Shown here piece by piece: positions 9,240-17,323 of a DNA stretch of 64,000 bases (within the stretch, counting starts at the first letter, position 1; every line of letters starts with the position of its first letter). The position numbers and the translations under genes were made by a program. The notes under the pieces are model-generated. The model had not been told where the DNA came from, searched no databases, and was given only the letters and a program-made list of their open reading frames with translations. This DNA comes from Clostridium chauvoei (GTDB lineage: Bacteria; Bacillota; Clostridia; Clostridiales; Clostridiaceae). The stretch is taken from positions 1,550,001 through 1,614,000 of the forward strand of contig NZ_CP018624.1 in assembly GCF_002327185.1 (NCBI RefSeq), read 5' to 3'.

Positions 9240-12200
9240 TTATAATTTATTTTTTCTTCTCTTAAGGAAAGTTCCAGCTCCAACTGCAGCTATTCCTGAA
9301 AGTAATACTAATAAACTATTAACCCCTCCTGTTTGAGGTAAATTACCCTTATTTCCTGAATTTGAAGAATCACTTGGTTTACTTGGATTAGTAGTATTTT
9401 GTTTTTCTTTTACTGTTACTTTAATTTTCTTAGTAGCCTTTGCACCTTCACTGTCTACCACTTCATATATAACTTTATATTTACCTGCTTTAGCTGTGTT
9501 AACTGTATTTTCAACAACCTTAATTTTATCTGTAAGATTTCCTTCTTCAGCATCTTCTGCTGTTACTCCTGTCATAGGATCAAATTTAGAATTTAATTCT
9601 ATAGTTGAATCCTTAGCATTTATTACTGGTATTTTATTAATAACTGATGATTTTTTCTTTACTGTTACTTCTATTTCATTTGAAGCTACAGTACTTCCAT
9701 TTATAGTTACTTCAGCAGATACCTTTGAAACGCCTTCCTTTTTAGTTTTTATAACGCCATCTTCTACTGATAGAACTTCTGGATTAGATACTGTATATTT
9801 AATAGTAGCCTTACTTAAATCTGCTTTATTTCCATTAGACATAATTGCCTCTAATACTACTTTTGATTCATTTCCTTCTATTAAAGTAGTATTATCCATA
9901 CATAGTCTTACTGATTCTAAAGTTAGTTTATCTTCTGGCGTTACATCTTTAATATATAAGTCATCTAAAACTAATTCATCATATCCATTACCTTTATTAA
10001 ATGCTAGATAATAATCTACAGCATTGCCTGTTGTAAATTCTTTCTTAAATTCTTTAACTTCTCTTTTATATTCTGGACCATCTATTGGTCTTCCTGTAAC
10101 AGTTCCTGGTGTTAGGTTTTCATTAAATAATTCACCTGATGTTTCAGATTTTATAGCTACTGAATATAGATTATCTATTTTATTTGTATATTTAAATCCT
10201 ATTTCATAAGTTGTATTAGGTTTTAATTTTAATGTAGATTCATCTGTCAATAATATCTCACCTGTTGTACCTGGTTGTTGATTTGATTTTAATGAGAATC
10301 TACCATCAATTACCCAATTCATATATTGTTTTCCTTCTGGATCTTTTTCTGCATAGTGAGTTCTATTATCAGTTCCTAGATTTTGACCCATATATAAAGG
10401 TCCATGTCCCTCATCCACATTTTCAAAATCTTCATAGATTACATATCCATCTCTATTAGTTTTATCTAAATCAAGAGGGTTAGTCCAAATTCTAAAATCA
10501 TCTATAAGAACTTTACTATCATCTTCATCCTTCGCAACATTTAAATATAACGTTCCTTCAGTTATTCCTTCTGGTATTGTAAATTCAACTCTCATTCTTG
10601 TTGCTCTTTCACCATGCCATTTTAAGCCTTCTCCAACATTCATTCTTGTTGTTTCTCTAGTTATAGTACTTTCTTCTAAAGTACATCCTGACTTAAATCC
10701 TAAAGTAACATCTCTATCACCATAATTTTTAACCCATACTGAAGCTGTATAAGTTTTACCCGGTTCTAGCCCTGTTATTTTTTGAGATAAATTTGCATCT
10801 GCTCCATTATTTCCTTGAACTACAACTGCATCATTACCTAATCTTCTATCAACATTCTCATTTATTATAGAAATATGCTCTTTATTTTCTGATGAAGAAT
10901 TAATTGTCCATGAATCAAGTGTTTGAGAGTCAAAACCTGGATCACTTATCAATGTTCCTTCTCCCCAATTATTTATTCTATCTTCATTAACCTTTTCTTG
11001 GAATACTATATAAGGTGTATTTGCTTTAGCTTCAATTGTAACCTTTCCATTTGTTACAGGTAACTCATCTACAAAAGTTCTTCCTAAATCTGATAATTCA
11101 TATATCTTAACTGTTTCTGTTCCTTCCCATCCTGTAGGAATATCCCATGTAGTTGTTCCCCCTTCTGGATTCCAATGATACACTTTATTTTCTGGTTCAT
11201 TATCAAGTTGTTCCCATGTCCAAGGCATAAATAATGTAGTTTTTCCTATACCTCTATCATTAATAGTATCCTTTGGAGTTATAGATATTAATTTTCCATC
11301 TTGATACATATTAATGTTTCCATTTTCCCTCTTAACTTCTAATCCATCATTAAACTTAACAAAACCATTTGTACCATCATCTTCCCATTCCATTATCTCA
11401 AAATGTTGCATATATTTTGATGGTAATGTTTGATTGTAGAATGTTTCTATAGCATAAAATCCTTCTACATCATGTCTTGTTCCCCATCCACCAGATAATG
11501 CATGCTTGGCTCCTTTTAAAAGATCATCAGACATAAATACATCTTGTTCTTGGTTTCTTATAAATCTAATCATTTTACTTTCATTTCCTCTATTAGGGTA
11601 TGCTGGATCTCCACCCCAATGAGTCCAAGCTGTTTGTTGTTCTAATGGACCATTAAACTCTGTTGCAAGCATCCAATCATTATCTTTTATTATTTCTGAT
11701 AACTCATTTGCATTCCAACCATTTCCTGTATATACGTCAACATATATCCAAGATAAATCTGGATGATCTTCTTTTAACATAGAAAATCTTCTTTTTAATT
11801 CTCCTGTTAATATATCTTTCTTTTGATCTACGTAATAAGAATTATCTTTCCATGCCCATCCTTCTTGGAATCCTGGTCTTAAATTATTTACATCTAGTTC
11901 AAATGCATCTAAATGATATTCTGTTGCATTAACATGAACCCCTATTTTAGCATTATAATCTTTACCTATTTCTATTAATTTATTTAAATCATCCTTACCA
12001 CCTTGTCTTATACCTGTATGACCACCTATATCAGCTATAACATCATCATGACCTTCTCCTTGATATCCCTTTTCTAATACTAATTGACCAAATCCATCTG
12101 TATAATTAGATAATTTCTTAATCATATCCCCTGTTCTTAGGAATGGTGATTGTGCTAAAGACCCTATATTAAACGGTATATATGAGAAGCTATTTTTTAT

Positions 12201-14390
12201 ATAATCCGCTCCTTTAACTTCATCCATATTGTCTCTGTAAAGAATAGCTGCATCTTGCCAATTTACTTTTCCACTTTTATTTTTATCCTTTGCTATCATA
12301 ATTTGAGACCATGGAAGTTCTTCTGGCTCTCCTGGTACCGCACCTGAGTCTTCTAAATTTAATTTAACTTTTGTTACTCCATTTCCATCTAAAGTAGCTT
12401 TTATTTTTTCTCCATATTCATTACTTAATCCGATCATATTTATAGTGTCTTTTGTTACTTGTTCTGGCACACCTCCACTTTGTGTGTTAATACAAATTAT
12501 ATAAAGAGCTCCTGCCGCTTGAGCATTCCTAGCCTTATCTTCAAAAGTATGAGTTCCTCTATCAACTATAGCTACTTTTCCTGTAAGATCTTTACCTTGA
12601 AAATCTTCTACTCCACCTAATCCACAATATACAGCTTCATACTCTTTACCCATATACTTTTTAATCTTTTCTTCACTAGAGAATATAGGTTGATTTGTAT
12701 TTCCATTTATCTCAACATTTCCTATATTACCAATAAAGGCTGGCGCTGATGAAGATTTTATTGCTTCTCTGTAAGTCCAAGTACCATTATATATACCCGC
12801 TTTTTTATATCCATTTCTATCTGCAACATTTATGACAATTCTATTTCCACCTTCAATTACATTATTATCTACTGCAATAGCAAATTTATCATCATTTATT
12901 ATTCCGTAAGTTTTATTATAATCGCCCATTTTAACATCAGATACATTTTCAAATTTCTCTTGAATGTTATTCCAATCTCCTGTAGTTAGTACACCTGAAA
13001 TCTTACCATTTTCAGTACTCTTTACAGAAGCTAAACTATGCCCTGGGAAATTTATTGTTCTTAATTTGAAACTTCCATTTTCTACAATTTCTTTTACTTC
13101 CATTTTTAAAGCATCATCTTTAACTAATGATATTTGAACTTTCATTATTAAATCTAATTCTTCAAAGGTCATAACATATTCAGCTGTTTTTTCATCAATA
13201 GTGTTATATGCTACTTTAGGAACATACTTTTCCTCATTTAACTCAACAATAAATAGTTGTTCATCTTCCCCTTCTAGTACATCTCCTCCAACTTCATATC
13301 TTATTACTCTTGGAAAATTATTATCTAATACAACCTTCATATCTCCTGATTGTATTACTTTTTCTTCTACAACTACTTCAGGTGGTATTATAGTTCCATC
13401 CTCTGGATCTGCTTTAACCGTAACTGTAGCAGTCACTCTATCTTCTCTATCAACTAAAGTTCCTTCTGATTTAAAAATTCCTTCCTTTGAGTATAGTGTT
13501 TTATCTATATAATCCCATTCTACACCTTCTAATGCAGTAGTCCCATCTTCATAAGTTACATTTACCTTTTTAGGTAACTCTGGACGTATTCTTATAAAGG
13601 TTTCTGCTGTCACTTCCTCTACTGATTTTATTGGCTTTAATGGCATTTTTTCATCTAAAGCTCCAACAGTACCAGCTCTAAAGTAATCTACATAGGCATC
13701 ATTAAGTCCATACCATGTTTTAAATCCTACTCCATAACTTGAATTCAAAGGCATACCTTGTAAATTTACTTCTTCACTAAATATTTGTTCATCATTTAGC
13801 CACATAGTTATTTTTTTACCTTCGAATCTAACCTTTAATTTATATTCTTCTCCTGGATTTAATTTTGGACCTGAAAAATCTTTACTACTTCCATTTGCAG
13901 TTGCTATTCTCCAGTTCCCATTTAAATCATATCCTGCAAATAAATATGCTCCATCAGTTTGTGGTCTTAAAATAAAACCAAACCTTCCTACACCTCTTGA
14001 AGCATCACCATCTAACTTAAAGACCATTTCTGCTTCACCATCTTTTAATTGTGGTGCATTTTGATCAAAAAAAGTAAACTCATTATTTACTTGAGCATTT
14101 CTTGTTACCTTTAAATATCCATTTTCCACTTCATGAGTTCCTTCTCCTATAAGTGTTTTCCAATCACACTTCTCTGTATCATCAAATAAGGCAGTATATA
14201 TTTCTTCACTTATAGGATTTATTCTTTCTTGTTGTAGCACTTGATTTTGAGCTTCTTCTATATTTGTTAAGTTATTTGCAAATGTTGGTGTTGTTATAGA
14301 AGCTATTTGAGTAACTACAATAGTACTTGCAACTAAAACAGATAGTCTTTTGCTCATTGATCTTCTTCCTATATTTCCTTTATTCTTCAT
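9240..14390 (-). CDS. Cell-wall-anchored endo-alpha-N-acetylgalactosaminidase (GH101)
   Basis: Releases the core-1 disaccharide from Ser/Thr of mucin-type glycoproteins (1716 aa). Order: signal peptide (1-38), lectin-like beta-sandwich (about 45-245), Ig-like (255-340), GH101 N-terminal region, an inserted PA domain (about 575-678; GKVAIVDRGTHTFEDKARNAQAAGA), GH101 barrel with a calcium-loop segment DKNKSGKVNWQDAA, two carbohydrate-binding-like modules (about 1147-1307, 1313-1480), a Big_2 Ig domain (1490-1582), a DUF5011-type Ig domain (1587-1657), spacer, sortase signal LPQTGG at 1684, hydrophobic stretch and KRRKNKL tail. Likely catalytic residues are Asp885 (IYVDVY) and Glu911 (ATEFNG). 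Homologues include Clostridium perfringens EngCP. Monocistronic. Confidence 0.95.
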   Translation of the reverse strand: MKNKGNIGRRSMSKRLSVLVASTIVVTQIASITTPTFANNLTNIEEAQNQVLQQERINPISEEIYTALFDDTEKCDWKTLIGEGTHEVENGYLKVTRNAQVNNEFTFFDQNAPQLKDGEAEMVFKLDGDASRGVGRFGFILRPQTDGAYLFAGYDLNGNWRIATANGSSKDFSGPKLNPGEEYKLKVRFEGKKITMWLNDEQIFSEEVNLQGMPLNSSYGVGFKTWYGLNDAYVDYFRAGTVGALDEKMPLKPIKSVEEVTAETFIRIRPELPKKVNVTYEDGTTALEGVEWDYIDKTLYSKEGIFKSEGTLVDREDRVTATVTVKADPEDGTIIPPEVVVEEKVIQSGDMKVVLDNNFPRVIRYEVGGDVLEGEDEQLFIVELNEEKYVPKVAYNTIDEKTAEYVMTFEELDLIMKVQISLVKDDALKMEVKEIVENGSFKLRTINFPGHSLASVKSTENGKISGVLTTGDWNNIQEKFENVSDVKMGDYNKTYGIINDDKFAIAVDNNVIEGGNRIVINVADRNGYKKAGIYNGTWTYREAIKSSSAPAFIGNIGNVEINGNTNQPIFSSEEKIKKYMGKEYEAVYCGLGGVEDFQGKDLTGKVAIVDRGTHTFEDKARNAQAAGALYIICINTQSGGVPEQVTKDTINMIGLSNEYGEKIKATLDGNGVTKVKLNLEDSGAVPGEPEELPWSQIMIAKDKNKSGKVNWQDAAILYRDNMDEVKGADYIKNSFSYIPFNIGSLAQSPFLRTGDMIKKLSNYTDGFGQLVLEKGYQGEGHDDVIADIGGHTGIRQGGKDDLNKLIEIGKDYNAKIGVHVNATEYHLDAFELDVNNLRPGFQEGWAWKDNSYYVDQKKDILTGELKRRFSMLKEDHPDLSWIYVDVYTGNGWNANELSEIIKDNDWMLATEFNGPLEQQTAWTHWGGDPAYPNRGNESKMIRFIRNQEQDVFMSDDLLKGAKHALSGGWGTRHDVEGFYAIETFYNQTLPSKYMQHFEIMEWEDDGTNGFVKFNDGLEVKRENGNINMYQDGKLISITPKDTINDRGIGKTTLFMPWTWEQLDNEPENKVYHWNPEGGTTTWDIPTGWEGTETVKIYELSDLGRTFVDELPVTNGKVTIEAKANTPYIVFQEKVNEDRINNWGEGTLISDPGFDSQTLDSWTINSSSENKEHISIINENVDRRLGNDAVVVQGNNGADANLSQKITGLEPGKTYTASVWVKNYGDRDVTLGFKSGCTLEESTITRETTRMNVGEGLKWHGERATRMRVEFTIPEGITEGTLYLNVAKDEDDSKVLIDDFRIWTNPLDLDKTNRDGYVIYEDFENVDEGHGPLYMGQNLGTDNRTHYAEKDPEGKQYMNWVIDGRFSLKSNQQPGTTGEILLTDESTLKLKPNTTYEIGFKYTNKIDNLYSVAIKSETSGELFNENLTPGTVTGRPIDGPEYKREVKEFKKEFTTGNAVDYYLAFNKGNGYDELVLDDLYIKDVTPEDKLTLESVRLCMDNTTLIEGNESKVVLEAIMSNGNKADLSKATIKYTVSNPEVLSVEDGVIKTKKEGVSKVSAEVTINGSTVASNEIEVTVKKKSSVINKIPVINAKDSTIELNSKFDPMTGVTAEDAEEGNLTDKIKVVENTVNTAKAGKYKVIYEVVDSEGAKATKKIKVTVKEKQNTTNPSKPSDSSNSGNKGNLPQTGGVNSLLVLLSGIAAVGAGTFLKRRKNKL

Positions 14391-14450
14391 TTTACATCCC
14401 CCTTGAAATTTATGGTTTTAATGTAATTAAAATCCCATAACCATATATTA

Positions 14451-14479
14451 ATAATATTATTATGTAAACATTTACTCAA
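14451..14479 (-). promoter_or_regulatory. Promoter of GH101 gene
   Basis: On the minus strand TTGAGT (14474-14479) and TATTAT (14451-14456) are 17 bases apart. In the 5' leader, at 14416-14432, TTTTAAT-GTA-ATTAAAA is a small palindrome that could be an operator. Confidence 0.5.
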
Positions 14480-14600
14480 TAATTTTATTGCTATCTTCTT
14501 TATGTTTGTTGTTATAAATTTACATATAAATAGATATATCTCATATTTACTTATTTGTAAGTTCCTATAGAATAAGAAAATCAATATTTTAATAAAATAT

Positions 14601-14636
14601 AAAAAGGTGAACTACAATTAAGTAGTTCACCTTTTT
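14601..14636 (-). terminator. Terminator of trxA-trxB operon
   Basis: Perfect 15-bp stem AAAAAGGTGAACTAC / GTAGTTCACCTTTTT just behind the reductase stop codon. Confidence 0.9.
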
Positions 14637-14640
14637 AACA

Positions 14641-15510
14641 TTACTTTTTTTGATCTAAATATTGACTTGCACTAAGAGCCGCTATATTTCCTTCACCTGC
14701 TGACTTTATATATTGATATGGCTTACCAACACAATCACCAGCTGCAAAACAACCTGGTATATTTGTTCTCATAAGTCTATCAACATAGATATGATTTTCT
14801 TCTATTTTTAATCCTGGAACTAATTGACCTGGAGAAATTGAATCCTTTAAAACAAAAACTCCATCAGTTTTTAGTTCTGAATTTTTTAATAATATTTTAT
14901 TTACTTTCATATCTCCAGTAATAGCTTCTGGTTTATCTTGTACAACTTCTATATTATTTCTTAAATTATAAGAACCCTTATACATTGGTATATAATATAC
15001 AAGTCCTGCAAGTTCACTTACAAAATTAGCCTCTTCTTCAGCTTCTTTATTATGTCCTATTATAGCAACAGTTTTCCCTCTATATAATGGTGCATCACAA
15101 GTTGCACAATATCCAACACCTTTTCCAAGATACTCTTCTTCACCTCTTATAGGTCTTGTATATTCCATTCCTGTTGCTAGTATTACTGTTTTTGCTTCAT
15201 AAGTCTTATCATTAGCCATTAAAGCAAAGTACTCTCCCATTGCATAAATATTATTTATTCTTTCTTCTGTAATTTCTATCTCCATTGCATCTAAGTGAGC
15301 TTCAAATCGCTTTTTTATATCTTCTCCAGTCATTCCAAAAAAACCTAAATAATTATTAACCTTTGGAGCTTTAATTAACTTATTAGTTAAATTTTTATTT
15401 CCAAATACAATAAATTTTTTATTTCTTATTTTAGCATTTAATGCTGCAGAAAGACCTGCTGGTCCACTTCCTACAATTGCAATGTCGTATCTTTCATCCA
15501 AAATTTCCAC
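14641..15510 (-). CDS. trxB: Thioredoxin reductase-like flavoprotein, probably ferredoxin-dependent
   Basis: Reduces the thioredoxin encoded just upstream (289 aa). FAD binding is shown by GSGPAG near the N-terminus and FAAGDCVGKPYQYIKSAGEG near the C-terminus; the redox pair is Cys135-Ala-Thr-Cys138. The second nucleotide-binding region reads IIGHNKEAEEEANF instead of the usual GGGDSAxEEA, and the HRRxxxR motif that grips the NADPH phosphate is absent. These losses and the short length match the ferredoxin-linked flavin thioredoxin reductases described from clostridia. Seven bases separate it from trxA. A different electron donor cannot be excluded. Confidence 0.88.
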   Translation of the reverse strand: MEILDERYDIAIVGSGPAGLSAALNAKIRNKKFIVFGNKNLTNKLIKAPKVNNYLGFFGMTGEDIKKRFEAHLDAMEIEITEERINNIYAMGEYFALMANDKTYEAKTVILATGMEYTRPIRGEEEYLGKGVGYCATCDAPLYRGKTVAIIGHNKEAEEEANFVSELAGLVYYIPMYKGSYNLRNNIEVVQDKPEAITGDMKVNKILLKNSELKTDGVFVLKDSISPGQLVPGLKIEENHIYVDRLMRTNIPGCFAAGDCVGKPYQYIKSAGEGNIAALSASQYLDQKK

Positions 15511-15517
15511 CTTCCTC

Positions 15518-15832
15518 TTATAGGTGTTTAGTTACAGCAGCCTTTAATGATTCTTTTGGCATAAATCCTATTAAAGTTTCTACAGGTGCTCCATTTTTAA
15601 AAATCATTAATGTTGGGATACTTGATATTTGATATCCATTAGCTAATTTTGGATTTGCATCTACATCTACCTTTGCAAATTTTACATTTGTAAGTTCCAT
15701 TGCTAAATCTTCAACTATAGGTGCTATCATTTTACATGGACCACACCAAGTTGCCCAAAAGTCAACTAAAACTACACCTTTTTGTTGTAATACCTCTTGA
15801 TTAAAATTCATTTCTGATACATGTTGAACCAT
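15518..15832 (-). CDS. trxA: Thioredoxin
   Basis: Disulfide reductase of the cytoplasm (104 aa, normal family length). The active site is Trp29-Cys30-Gly-Pro-Cys33-Lys in DFWATWCGPCK; the cis-proline is in SSIPTLMIFKNG. First gene of an operon with the reductase-like flavoprotein, which starts 7 bases after its stop. AGGAGG precedes the ATG. A palindromic site ATACCCCTTGTGGGTAT lies between promoter and ribosome binding site and probably controls both genes. Confidence 0.95.
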   Translation of the reverse strand: MVQHVSEMNFNQEVLQQKGVVLVDFWATWCGPCKMIAPIVEDLAMELTNVKFAKVDVDANPKLANGYQISSIPTLMIFKNGAPVETLIGFMPKESLKAAVTKHL

Positions 15833-15850
15833 ACTTTTATTCCTCCTAAT

Positions 15851-15867
15851 ATACCCACAAGGGGTAT
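15851..15867 (-). promoter_or_regulatory. CsoR-like operator in trx leader
   Basis: On the minus strand ATACCCCTTGTGGGTAT, arms ATACCC / GGGTAT around 5 bases. GC tracts inside AT arms are typical of CsoR/CstR family operators. It is placed about 15-30 bases after the predicted transcription start. Confidence 0.5.
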
Positions 15868-15882
15868 CTATTTTATATTCTC

Positions 15883-15911
15883 ATATTACACATTTTTTTA
15901 ATCCTAGTCAA
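15883..15911 (-). promoter_or_regulatory. Promoter of trxA-trxB
   Basis: On the minus strand TTGACT (15906-15911) and TAATAT (15883-15888) with a 17-base spacer. Confidence 0.65.
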
Positions 15912-16004
15912 TAGGTAAGAATTAAACTTCTCACTATATATATTCCCTTAATATATAAATTAATATTCTACCTAAATGTTAAAGATTAAAACTTTTTTTC
16001 TCTA

Positions 16005-16722
16005 TTATTCCTTTGAAAATTGTGCATCGTATAGTTCTTTATATATACCATCCTTAGCTAATAACTCCTTATGATTTCCTTTTTCCTTTATCCCCTCATC
16101 TGTTAGAACTATTATTTCATCTGCATTTTTAATTGTAGACAATCTATGAGCAACTACAATTGTTGTTCTTCCTTTGCATAATTCCTCTAATGATTTTTGT
16201 ATTATACACTCTGTCATATTATCTAAAGCAGATGTAGCTTCGTCTAGTATTAGTATTGGTGGATTTTTTAAAAATACTCTTGCTATAGATATCCTCTGTT
16301 TTTGTCCACCTGATAGTTTTACTCCTCTTTCTCCTATATAAGTGTCATATCCATCTTTTAAATTCATTATAAATTCATGAATATTTGCCTTCTTTGCAGC
16401 TTCTATTACTTTATCAAAGGTAGAATCTTGTTTTCCATATAGAATATTTTCTTTTATTGTTCCTGTAAATAGAAATACCTCTTGCTGTACTATACCTATA
16501 TTGTTCCTTAATGATTCTAATGTACTACAGTATATGCTTTTTCCATCTATTGTGATATCACCATCTGTAACATCATAAAATCTAGGTATTAAATTACAAA
16601 AGGTTGTCTTGCCACCACCTGAAGGGCCAACTAATGCAACCATTTTACCTTGTTCTATCTTTAAAGATATACCTTCTAAAATATTTTTATCTTCATAGCT
16701 AAAATGTACATTTTTAAACCCT
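16005..16722 (-). pseudogene. Remnant of ABC exporter: nucleotide-binding domain only
   Basis: The frame encodes an almost complete ABC exporter ATPase domain: strand [20 protein letters not shown], Walker [11 protein letters not shown]-loop QQEVFLF, signature LSGGQKQR, Walker [13 protein letters not shown] and H-loop AHRLST, as in MsbA/LmrA-type half transporters. The transmembrane half is absent. In this frame a TAA stop lies directly before GFKNV, and the next sequence is the 3' end of the DUF327 gene. The first in-frame ATG (16643) begins inside the domain just ahead of Walker A with no good ribosome binding site. A deletion at the domain boundary is the simplest reading. Frame is otherwise intact, so decay looks recent. 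Confidence 0.8.
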
Positions 16723-16726
16723 TAAT

Positions 16727-17158
16727 CTATCTATATATATCTACAATTAATCCTTGTATTTCATCTATTGATGAAGCTATATTTAAATTTTCTCTTTCAT
16801 CACTTAATAGAGCCTGTGTAAGTTCTTCTAATTTTAAATCTATAGTATCTACAGTTATAAAGTATTGTGTTTGCCAAAAACTAACATCCCTCTTAGTATC
16901 ATACATAAAATTTAATATTGACTCTAAATATTCTTTTATCATTTTTTTATAAGCCACAACATCTCCATAGGTTTTAGTTATTACTAACCTATTTCCTCTT
17001 TTTTTTATGTCTTCAATCATTTTCTTTAATTGTTCTTCTGACTTTCTTTCTCTTGCTTGATTAAAGCTTTGTGAAAAATCTTTTTTTTCTGAAGTTATCC
17101 TTCTTTCTTGTTTTATTAAACTTTTTCTATTTACTCTTCCTATTTCCACATCTTTCAC
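16727..17158 (-). CDS. DUF327 (YaaR family) protein
   Basis: A 143-residue, charged, soluble protein of the DUF327/YaaR family, function not established. The N-terminus is basic (RVNRKSLIKQERR), followed by FSQSFNQARERKSEEQLKKMIEDIKKRGNRLVITKTYGDVVAYKKMIKEYLESIL and a helical C-terminus ending IQGLIVDIYR, at the family's usual length. The stop codon is directly adjacent to the truncated ABC exporter remnant, so the deletion there did not cut into this gene. Divergent from the Ca2+ ATPase gene, 165 bases away. Confidence 0.82.
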   Translation of the reverse strand: MKDVEIGRVNRKSLIKQERRITSEKKDFSQSFNQARERKSEEQLKKMIEDIKKRGNRLVITKTYGDVVAYKKMIKEYLESILNFMYDTKRDVSFWQTQYFITVDTIDLKLEELTQALLSDERENLNIASSIDEIQGLIVDIYR

Positions 17159-17323
17159 TCCTCTATAGGATTATTATACCAAAGCATTTCATTTTCAACT
17201 AGTTATATTATACAACATAAAGTAAATTACATTTTTTCCCACGTATTAATATTTTTAAACTATTTATGCTATACTTATAGTAGATTTTTAATTTACATTA
17301 TTTACAAAATAGGAGGTTATTTA

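Noticed and set aside
9496..10011. 171-codon open frame antisense to GH101
   Set aside because: Antisense shadow of the repeated Ig-like region; Ser/Thr/Phe-rich composition is what the reverse complement of that coding sequence gives.
14387..14584. 65-codon open frame upstream of GH101
   Set aside because: Lies over the GH101 promoter and leader, no ribosome binding site, no recognisable protein features.
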